Shown: positions 5,849-10,916 of the stretch, one piece after another
Layout of the letters: each line of letters opens with the position of its first letter
Numbering within the stretch: position 1 is the first letter of the stretch
Origin: Bacilli bacterium
Lineage (GTDB): Bacteria; Bacillota_I; Bacilli_A; RFN20; CAG-826
Assembly (NCBI GenBank): GCA_016302065.1
Contig: JAEDOI010000032.1
Coordinates: 1 to 10,916, forward strand
Reading direction: 5' to 3'
DNA length: 10,916 nucleotides
Notes under the pieces: model-generated
What the model saw: the letters and a program-made list of their open reading frames with translations, nothing else
Database searches by the model: none
Told to the model about the DNA's origin: nothing
Program-made: the position numbers and the translations under genes

Positions 5849-6283
5849 TTAATTTTCATTTTGCTTTAATAAATCGGAACAATTTTTTTGCATTTGTTCT
5901 AGTACTTTTTTAAATGTTGCTTTATCTTCTTCAGATATATCTTTTGTTATAACTTTAGTAATTTCTTTTTCTCTTTGTCTTAAATCGTTTAAAATATTAT
6001 CAGCTTTTTTATTAATAAATAATCTAATAATTTTCTTATCATACTCATCAGGAATTCTAATTATAATATTTTCTTTTGCTAAAGAATCAATGGATTTAGA
6101 TATATGAGATTTAGTTGTCATTAAGTCATCAATTATTTCTCTAGCACTATTTTTCTTTTCATTTTTGTCGAGATAAAGAAGGAACATAATTTCATTCATA
6201 GTTAAACCATATTTTTTTCTTAAATAATTATATGAGTTATCATAAATTTTCTTAATTAATAGTGCTTGTACTGGTATTTCCAT
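5849..6283 (-). CDS. MarR-family winged-helix transcriptional regulator
   Basis: A 144-residue dimeric DNA-binding protein. The N- and C-terminal helices (about 5-24 and 96-140) would form the dimer interface. The winged HTH covers roughly 28-90: LTMNEIMFLLYLDK, then MTTKSHISKSIDSLAKENII as the recognition helix region (about 55-74) and DEYDKKIIRLFINKK as the wing. One cysteine (Cys134) lies near the C-terminus; there is no OhrR-type N-terminal sensor Cys. I chose ATG 6283 because GGGAG (6292-6296) is eight bases upstream, whereas the upstream in-frame ATG at 6304 lies within a TATAAT box and has no ribosome site. It sits immediately upstream of the groES promoter in the same direction, with no clear terminator between, so read-through into groESL is possible. 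The ligand and targets are unknown. Confidence 0.88.
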   Translation of the reverse strand: MEIPVQALLIKKIYDNSYNYLRKKYGLTMNEIMFLLYLDKNEKKNSAREIIDDLMTTKSHISKSIDSLAKENIIIRIPDEYDKKIIRLFINKKADNILNDLRQREKEITKVITKDISEEDKATFKKVLEQMQKNCSDLLKQNEN

Positions 6284-6302
6284 AATCATTTCTCCCAATA
6301 CC

Positions 6303-6372
6303 ATTATACCCTAAAATCAAAATTTTGAAAATTTTTTTCAAGAAATACATTACAATATTTTTTTCAAGTCAA
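6303..6372 (-). promoter_or_regulatory. Candidate promoter and palindromic operator of the marR gene
   Basis: A TATAAT box (6303-6308) lies directly before the gene but without a good -35. A second option is TTGACT (6367-6372), 17 bases, then TGTATT (6344-6349). Between them is a 17-base palindrome TTGAAAA-TTT-TTTTCAA (6325-6341). The string ATTTTTTTCAAG also occurs twice, 26 bases apart (6331-6342 and 6357-6368). MarR proteins commonly repress themselves through such palindromes; the assignment here is inference, and AT-richness weakens it. Confidence 0.45.
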
Positions 6373-6377
6373 ATTTT

Positions 6378-6412
6378 ATAAAATAATAGACCAACGCTTA
6401 AGTTGATCTATT
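6378..6412 (-). terminator. Intrinsic terminator after the XRE regulator
   Basis: Eleven-base stem (6385-6395 with 6402-6412) and six-base loop. In minus-strand RNA the one imperfect position is a G-U pair, so the stem is fully paired. It is followed by UAUUAUUUUAU, a modest U-tract. It separates the XRE gene from marR. The direct repeat shared with the left edge begins at its outer base. Confidence 0.65.
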
Positions 6413-6579
6413 CATCGACTCGTGTAACTTTGGAAACATCTATTACATAATTTGGAATTAATTCTTCCATCTACATAAATATATAAACTACATCTATCAA
6501 ATTATTAAAGCTATATTCTTTTAATGAATTAATATTAACTTTAAACATAGAAGATATTTCTTCTAGTCTTTTTAATTTT
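6412..6579 (-). repeat. Direct repeat copy B (within the XRE regulator gene)
   Basis: 168 bases matching 71-237 in the same orientation. It covers the C-terminal codons of the XRE gene and about 60 bases beyond its present stop. Notable differences: TAG here versus TGG in copy A at the codon ending this gene, and one extra A here that keeps the frame open. Confidence 0.85.
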
Positions 6580-6752
6580 GGATTTCTATCTCCTTTCTCA
6601 TATTTGGTCATAATCCTTCTTTTACATTCTCCAGTTAGTCCTAATATGTCCGACACTTCATCTTGACTCATAGTTCTAAATTGTCTTGCAAATGCTATTC
6701 TCGATCCTTGAGATAAATCTCTTAAAACAGGTTTTGTGTACAATATTTGCAT
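6471..6752 (-). CDS. XRE-family helix-turn-helix regulator, probably truncated
   Basis: A 93-residue protein with a lambda-repressor-like HTH at about 18-70: SRIAFARQFRTMSQDEVSDI, then CKRRIMTKYEKGDRNPKLKR, followed by LEEISSMFKVNINSLKEY. This arrangement (RIAFARQFR.MSQ.E plus Y..GDRNPK) is that of Firmicutes phage- or plasmid-associated XRE regulators with an extra C-terminal domain. The frame stops at TAG after YIFM, but past it the same frame continues MEELIPNYVIDVSKVTRVDE before a second TAG. The paralogous remnant at the left edge has TGG at this codon, so the gene seems shortened by one G-to-A change. GGAGG lies nine bases before the ATG. DNA binding may survive; the lost part is outside the HTH. 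The gene is flanked by terminators on both sides and appears monocistronic. Confidence 0.75.
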   Translation of the reverse strand: MQILYTKPVLRDLSQGSRIAFARQFRTMSQDEVSDILGLTGECKRRIMTKYEKGDRNPKLKRLEEISSMFKVNINSLKEYSFNNLIDVVYIFM

Positions 6753-6796
6753 ATTTTTATACCTCCATTTTCTAATGTACCAAAGCTTTTTTTTAT

Positions 6797-6840
6797 AAAA
6801 AAAAGACTAAGATATAGACTTAATAGTCATCTTAGTCTTT
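6797..6840 (-). terminator. Strong intrinsic terminator of ppdK
   Basis: Perfect 12-base inverted repeat AAAGACTAAGAT (6802-6813) / ATCTTAGTCTTT (6829-6840). Its loop contains a further GACT/AGTC pairing, and the minus-strand stem leads into eight U residues (6797-6804). It lies about 75 bases beyond the ppdK stop. Confidence 0.88.
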
Positions 6841-6914
6841 ATTTATTCTATAATTTTATCTCAATAAATCGTCTTACTTACTAGGAATAACCTAATATAA
6901 AGGATTTAAATCAA

Positions 6915-9545
6915 TTATTTACGACTCCCAGCTTTGATTGCAGCTTGTGCAGCAGCTAATCTAGCGATTGGAACTCTGAATGGTGAGCAAGATACATAAG
7001 TTAATCCTACGTTGTGGCAGAATTCTACTGAACTTGGATCTCCACCATGTTCTCCACAGATTCCTAATTTGATATTTGGTCTAGTTGCTTTACCTGATTC
7101 AACAGCCATTTTAACTAATTTACCAACACCAACTTGATCGATTTTTGCAAATGGATCATTTTCATAAATCTTAGTATCATAGTAAGATCCTAAGAATTTA
7201 CCAGCATCGTCTCTTGAGAAACCGAATGTCATTTGTGTTAAGTCATTTGTACCAAATGAGAAGAATTCAGCTTCTTTAGCAATTTCATCAGCTGTCAATG
7301 CAGCTCTAGGAATTTCAATCATTGTACCAATATGATATTCAATATCAGATTTCTTTTCAGCTTTTACTTTTTCAGCTGTTTCAACTACGATGTCTTTAAC
7401 GAATTTTAATTCTTTAACTTCTCCTACTAATGGGATCATTATTTCAGGAATAATATCATATCCGTCTTCTTCATGTACTTCAATAGCAGCTTCCATTAAA
7501 GCTCTTGTTTGCATTTTTGCAATTTCTGGATAAGTAACTGCTAAACGGCATCCTCTATGTCCCATCATTGGGTTAAATTCATGTAATTCATCACAAACAT
7601 TTTTAACATGTTCAACTGTTGTATTCATAGCGTCAGCTAATGCAGCCATTTCTTCTTCAGTTTTTGGAACGAATTCATGTAGAGGTGGATCAATATAACG
7701 TACTGTCATAGGTAATCCTTTTAATTCTTTATACATAGCTTTGAAATCACCTTTTTGATAAGGGATTAATAATTCTAAGTATTTTTCTCTATCTTCTACT
7801 GTTTCTGATAGAATCATTCTTCTTAAGTTGAAGATTCTTTCTTCATCGAAGAACATGTGTTCTGTTCTACATAAACCAATACCTTCAGCACCTAATTCAA
7901 TAGCTTTAGCTGTATCTTTAGGAGTATCAGCATTTGTTCTAACGCCTAATGTTCTGAATTTATCAGCCCATTCCATAACACGTCCGAATTCACCAGCGAT
8001 TACTGCATCAACAGTTTTAATCTCACCATCATAAATGTTACCGGTTGTACCATCAATAGAGATTACATCTCCTTCATGGAATGTTTTACCAGCTAATGTG
8101 AATTGTTTATTAGCTTCATCCATTATGATGTCTCCACAACCAGAAACACAACATTCACCCATACCACGAGCAACTACTGCAGCATGTGAAGTCATACCAC
8201 CACGTACTGTTAAGATACCTTGAGCAGCTTTCATACCAGTAATATCTTCTGGTGATGTTTCAAGTCTTACTAAGATAACTTTTTCTTTTTTATCAGCCCA
8301 TGCTACTGCATCGTCAGCTGTAAATACAACTTTACCACAAGCAGCTCCTGGAGATGCTCCTAATCCTTTACCAATTGGTGTAGCAGCTTTTAAAGCTTTT
8401 GCATCAAATTGTGGATGTAGTAATGTATCTAAGTTTCTTGGGTCGATCATTGCTACAGCTTCTTCTTCAGTTCTCATGCCTTCATCAACTAAGTCACAAG
8501 CAATTTTTAATGCAGCTTGAGCAGTTCTCTTACCGTTTCTAGTTTGTAACATGTATAATTTACCATGTTCTACAGTAAATTCCATATCTTGCATGTCTCT
8601 ATAATGTTCTTCTAGAGTTTTACATACTTCTTTGAATTGTTCAAATGCTTCTGGGAATTTTTCTTCCATTTCAGCAATTTTCATTGGTGTACGAACACCT
8701 GCAACAACGTCTTCACCTTGAGCGTTTGTTAAGAATTCACCAAATAATCCTTTTTCACCAGTAGCTGGGTCACGAGTAAATGCAACACCTGTACCACAGT
8801 CATCACCCATGTTACCAAATGCCATTGATTGAACGTTAACAGCTGTTCCCCAAGAATAAGGAATATCGTTATCTCTTCTGTATACATTTGCTCTTGGATT
8901 ATCCCATGAACGGAATACAGCTTTAATTGCTCCCATTAATTGTTCTTTTGGATCAGTTGGGAAATCAGATCCGATTTTTTCTTTATATTCAGCTTTGAAT
9001 TGATTTGCTAATTCTTTTAAGTCTTCAGCAGTTAATTCAACGTCTTGTTTTACGCCTTTTTTATCTTTCATTTCATCGATTAGTTCTTCGAAGTATTTTT
9101 TACCTACTTCCATAACTACATCAGAATACATTTGGATAAATCTTCTATAGCAATCCCAAGCCCATCTAGGGTTATTAGATTTTTCAGCTAATACTTCTAC
9201 TACATCTTCATTTAAACCAAGGTTTAAGATTGTGTCCATCATACCTGGCATTGAAGCTCTAGCTCCTGATCTAACTGAAACTAATAAAGGATTTTCTTTA
9301 TCTCCAAATTTTTTTCCAGTAATTTCTTCCATTTTTACAATGTACTCATTAATTTGTGATTGGATTTCTTCGTTAATTTCTCTTCCATCTTCATAATATT
9401 TAGTACATGCTTCAGTAGTGATTGTGAAACCTTGAGGTACTGGTAGACCAATATTTGTCATTTCTGCTAAGTTAGCACCTTTACCACCAAGAAGGTTTCT
9501 CATATCTGCATTACCTTCTGTAAATAAATAAACATATTTGTGCAC
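6915..9545 (-). CDS. ppdK: Pyruvate phosphate dikinase
   Basis: An 876-residue cytoplasmic enzyme interconverting pyruvate + ATP + Pi and PEP + AMP + PPi; many anaerobes run it in place of or alongside pyruvate kinase. Domains in order: N-terminal ATP-grasp (GGKGANLAEM at 20-29, SVRSGARASMPGMMDT at 90-105), swivelling phosphohistidine domain with catalytic His454 in GGMTSHAAVVARG and the adjacent regulatory-type Thr452, and C-terminal PEP/pyruvate TIM barrel with CRTEHMF (559-565), RYIDPPLHE (616-624) and catalytic Cys830 in GICGEHGG. Length matches the Clostridium symbiosum enzyme (874). The start is GTG at 9545, seven bases after AAGGAGG (9553-9559). Base composition is clearly richer in G+C than the neighbouring genes, as expected for strong codon selection or separate ancestry. 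It is monocistronic, with terminators on both sides. Confidence 0.97.
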   Translation of the reverse strand: MHKYVYLFTEGNADMRNLLGGKGANLAEMTNIGLPVPQGFTITTEACTKYYEDGREINEEIQSQINEYIVKMEEITGKKFGDKENPLLVSVRSGARASMPGMMDTILNLGLNEDVVEVLAEKSNNPRWAWDCYRRFIQMYSDVVMEVGKKYFEELIDEMKDKKGVKQDVELTAEDLKELANQFKAEYKEKIGSDFPTDPKEQLMGAIKAVFRSWDNPRANVYRRDNDIPYSWGTAVNVQSMAFGNMGDDCGTGVAFTRDPATGEKGLFGEFLTNAQGEDVVAGVRTPMKIAEMEEKFPEAFEQFKEVCKTLEEHYRDMQDMEFTVEHGKLYMLQTRNGKRTAQAALKIACDLVDEGMRTEEEAVAMIDPRNLDTLLHPQFDAKALKAATPIGKGLGASPGAACGKVVFTADDAVAWADKKEKVILVRLETSPEDITGMKAAQGILTVRGGMTSHAAVVARGMGECCVSGCGDIIMDEANKQFTLAGKTFHEGDVISIDGTTGNIYDGEIKTVDAVIAGEFGRVMEWADKFRTLGVRTNADTPKDTAKAIELGAEGIGLCRTEHMFFDEERIFNLRRMILSETVEDREKYLELLIPYQKGDFKAMYKELKGLPMTVRYIDPPLHEFVPKTEEEMAALADAMNTTVEHVKNVCDELHEFNPMMGHRGCRLAVTYPEIAKMQTRALMEAAIEVHEEDGYDIIPEIMIPLVGEVKELKFVKDIVVETAEKVKAEKKSDIEYHIGTMIEIPRAALTADEIAKEAEFFSFGTNDLTQMTFGFSRDDAGKFLGSYYDTKIYENDPFAKIDQVGVGKLVKMAVESGKATRPNIKLGICGEHGGDPSSVEFCHNVGLTYVSCSPFRVPIARLAAAQAAIKAGSRK

Positions 9546-9580
9546 AATGATTCCTCCTTCGCATATTATGTCACGTATTT

Positions 9581-9620
9581 ATTATAACAATTATCACTTA
9601 TATACTTTATAACAATCATC
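9581..9620 (-). promoter_or_regulatory. Candidate ppdK promoter with paired direct repeats
   Basis: On the minus strand GATGATTGTTATAA (9607-9620) and GATAATTGTTATAA (9582-9595) differ at one base and are 25 bases apart. Each contains an extended -10: TG-T-TATAAA (9606-9614) and TG-T-TATAAT (9581-9589). Neither has a convincing -35. The downstream one would place the start near 9574 and a short leader before the Shine-Dalgarno. The repeats could be tandem promoters or sites for a regulator that overlaps the -10. Nothing further is recognisable between 9621 and 9716 except a GC-rich patch near 9690-9702. Confidence 0.5.
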
Positions 9621-9716
9621 TTTCTTTTACATAAATTTTACGTTATTTCTCTATTCTTCATTTACATGCACATTTATTTATATTATGATGGAGGAGCCGC
9701 ACTTTAATCTTTAATT

Positions 9717-9743
9717 AAAAAAAGACTTAATTTAAGTCTTTTT
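9717..9743 (-). terminator. Bidirectional hairpin terminator after the recombinase unit
   Basis: Palindrome AAAAAGACTTAA (9719-9730) / TTAAGTCTTTTT (9732-9743) with runs of A and T at its ends, so it could end transcription in either direction. On the minus strand it closes the unit made of the tyrosine recombinase and the short frame below, upstream of the ppdK promoter. Confidence 0.75.
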
Positions 9744-9906
9744 ATTGTGTAATAATTACTTCTTCTGTTATATCTGTTTTTTCTTCTGATATAGTTCCTT
9801 TATTAAATTTTATTTTTGTAAATTCAACTATTCCTTCATTATCAGAAGTACTTTCTTTATATTTTGCATAGTAAAGATATCCTGATTGTACATATAATAT
9901 TCCCAT
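9742..9906 (-). CDS. Unrecognised small reading frame (54 residues) or gene remnant
   Basis: From ATG 9906 the frame reads MGILYVQSGYLYYAKYKEST, continues with an acidic/Lys mixture (EGIVEFTKIKFNKG) and ends ITEEVIITQ at a TAA inside the terminator palindrome. The frame is open further upstream, back to 9942 at the end of the recombinase gene, adding IVDENNKKDKDT with no start codon. No Shine-Dalgarno precedes the ATG. The amino-acid pattern (alternating hydrophobic strands, few Cys) looks like the C-terminus of a beta-rich protein rather than noise, so I favour the 3' remnant of a lost gene; a small translationally coupled protein is the alternative. I do not recognise the family. Confidence 0.4.
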   Translation of the reverse strand: MGILYVQSGYLYYAKYKESTSDNEGIVEFTKIKFNKGTISEEKTDITEEVIITQ

Positions 9907-9938
9907 TGTATCTTTATCTTTTTTATTATTTTCATCAA

Positions 9939-10838
9939 CTATTCATCTTTTTCTGTTTGTCTTGGGAATGTATTTAAATAAACTGTTCTTAGTCTTTCAT
10001 TTGTTATATGTGTATATATTTGTGTAGTTGATAATGATTCATGACCTAATAGTTCTTGAACGCTTTTTAAATCTGCTCCATTATTTAATAAATCTGTTGC
10101 AAATGTATGTCTTAAAACATGGGGAGATATATGATGTTTAATTGATGCTAATTCTACTTCTTTATTTACTATCTCTTGTATACCTCTTACTGATAAATGA
10201 TTACCTTGATTATTTATTAATAAGTAATCAGTATTTTTGTCTTTAAGTAAGTTTAATCTAGATGTTTTTAAATATTCATCTAAATATTTTTCTGCATATT
10301 CTCCATAATAAGTTATTCTTTCTTTATTACCTTTACCTATTACTCTTATTTCTTTATTAGCAAAATTTATATCTTTTATTTTTAATTCTTCTAATTCTGA
10401 TACTCGTAATCCAGTTGCATATAATAGTTCAAATATTAATCTATTTCTTAATCCTAAATCAGTGCTTGTGTCTATCGATTCAAATATTTTGTTTAGTTCA
10501 TCTGATTGTAAGAAATTCGGTAATTTCTTATCTTTTTTTGGATTTCTTATTGTTTTAAATATATTTGTATCTATTACATCTTGCATTATTAAGTAACTAT
10601 AAAAATGTCTTAAAGCACTTAATATTCTTGATATAGTACTTTTTGAATAATCTAATTCATCTAAGTATTTTAAATATAATCTTATTTGGTCTTTATTAAT
10701 TATTTTATAATTTATTTTATTATTTTCTATAAATAAATTATAGTTTTCTAAGTCTTTAGCATAACTAGATACTGTTGTTTCAGGATATCTTTTTTCGTTA
10801 CTTAGGTATTTTATAAATGTATCTATGTAATGTTTCAT
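9939..10838 (-). CDS. xerC: Tyrosine recombinase, XerC/XerD type
   Basis: A 299-residue site-specific recombinase. In this family XerC and XerD act together at dif to resolve chromosome dimers. The N-terminal SAM-like core-binding domain spans about 1-88 (FIKYLSNEKRYPETTVSSYA, SKSTISRILSALRHFYSYL). The catalytic domain carries Arg145 (ATGLRVSEL), Lys169 (IGKGNKER), His240-Val-Leu-Arg243-His (SPHVLRHTFATDL), His266 (LLGHESLSTTQ) and the nucleophile Tyr275 (QIYTHI), so all active-site residues are present. The end, LRTVYLNTFPRQ, and VQELLGHESLS look more XerC-like than XerD-like, but the two cannot be separated with certainty. AGGTGA precedes the ATG. No dif-like site or prophage genes are visible beside it, so a housekeeping role is more likely than a phage integrase. 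Confidence 0.9.
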   Translation of the reverse strand: MKHYIDTFIKYLSNEKRYPETTVSSYAKDLENYNLFIENNKINYKIINKDQIRLYLKYLDELDYSKSTISRILSALRHFYSYLIMQDVIDTNIFKTIRNPKKDKKLPNFLQSDELNKIFESIDTSTDLGLRNRLIFELLYATGLRVSELEELKIKDINFANKEIRVIGKGNKERITYYGEYAEKYLDEYLKTSRLNLLKDKNTDYLLINNQGNHLSVRGIQEIVNKEVELASIKHHISPHVLRHTFATDLLNNGADLKSVQELLGHESLSTTQIYTHITNERLRTVYLNTFPRQTEKDE

Positions 10839-10854
10839 ACTATCACCTACATAT

Positions 10855-10863
10855 ATTATAGCA
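10855..10863 (-). promoter_or_regulatory. Extended -10 promoter of the recombinase gene
   Basis: Minus-strand TG-C-TATAAT lies about 17 bases before the ATG of the recombinase gene and just after the upstream terminator. No good -35 is present; an extended -10 does not need one. The leader would be very short, with AGGTGA close to the 5' end. Confidence 0.65.
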
Positions 10864-10868
10864 TAAGA

Positions 10869-10893
10869 AAAAGATTGATATTATCAATCTTTT
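10869..10893 (-). terminator. Hairpin terminator of the gene to the right
   Basis: Perfect 11-base inverted repeat AAAAGATTGAT / ATCAATCTTTT with a three-base centre, followed on the minus strand by CTTTTTCTT. It directly follows a stop codon at 10895-10897, which fits the end of the partial gene at the window edge. Confidence 0.75.
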
Positions 10894-10894
10894 A

Positions 10895-10916
10895 TTAATC
10901 TCTTATTGCTGCTTCT
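10895..10916 (-). CDS. C-terminal end of an unidentified gene (partial)
   Basis: The final minus-strand codons before TAA read EAAIRD, two bases ahead of a terminator hairpin. Another frame (ending at a TGA inside the hairpin) is possible but less well placed. Too little is present to suggest a function. Confidence 0.35.

Noticed and set aside
6284..6304. Upstream ATG (6304) as the start of the MarR-family gene
   Set aside because: It falls in a TATAAT box, has no ribosome site, and a good GGGAG lies between it and the ATG at 6283.
7828..8223. Plus-strand frames opposite ppdK
   Set aside because: Shadows of the conserved ppdK coding sequence; no independent start signals.
9657..9698. Plus-strand 13-codon peptide (MHIYLYYDGGAAL) before ppdK
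   Set aside because: No Shine-Dalgarno, no promoter, and it opposes the direction of every other gene; probably chance.
9939..10838. Tyrosine recombinase as a phage or integrative-element integrase
   Set aside because: Length, motif spacing and C-terminus match the housekeeping XerC/XerD group; no attachment-site repeats, excisionase or phage genes are next to it.

Overview
The window comes from a very AT-rich, low-GC member of the Bacillota (Firmicutes). It most resembles an anaerobic, host-associated Bacilli/Erysipelotrichia/RF39-type or Clostridia-like genome. This rests on base composition, purine-rich Shine-Dalgarno sites, a CIRCE heat-shock operator, a YugP-type metallopeptidase, a RelQ/YjbM-type alarmone synthetase and a glycolytic pyruvate phosphate dikinase. 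The genes use the ordinary bacterial code: TGG encodes Trp and TAA/TAG/TGA behave as stops. Every supported gene lies on the minus strand, so transcription runs from high to low coordinates; the larger plus-strand reading frames are shadows.

Right end (10916 to 9717): the last codons of an unidentified gene, a hairpin terminator, an extended -10 promoter and a XerC/XerD-type tyrosine recombinase. A short unrecognised reading frame and a terminator follow.

Pyruvate phosphate dikinase block (9716 to 6797): a leader of about 170 bases with two near-identical 14-base direct repeats that each contain an extended -10, then the complete ppdK gene (GTG start) and a strong intrinsic terminator. This gene is visibly less AT-rich than its neighbours.

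Regulators and chaperones (6780 to 3304): an XRE-family regulator apparently shortened by a Trp-to-amber change, a terminator, a MarR-family regulator, and then groES-groEL-hsp20. The groES promoter has consensus-like -35 and -10 boxes 17 bases apart, overlapped by a half-degenerate CIRCE operator. Between promoter and groES lies a leader of about 190 bases with five palindromes arranged as a tandem repeat of 53-54 bases. This is the most unusual non-coding structure in the window.

Decayed and compact left end (3303 to 1): a membrane-protein pseudogene with several lesions; a cold-shock gene interrupted by one stop codon; a thioredoxin-fold protein without its CxxC; and then tightly packed genes for a YugP metallopeptidase, a small alarmone synthetase and a membrane-anchored zinc-ribbon protein. 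Next comes a 26-codon remnant that looks like the two ends of an ABC transporter gene joined by an internal deletion, then a terminator. The edge holds a degenerate 3' copy of the XRE gene, forming a direct repeat with the copy near 6.5 kb.

Taken together, the intact genes serve protein folding (GroES/GroEL/Hsp20), stress signalling ((p)ppGpp), membrane proteolysis, central carbon flux (PEP-pyruvate) and chromosome dimer resolution. The left third shows active gene decay. I see no CRISPR array, rRNA, tRNA, insertion sequence or complete mobile element.
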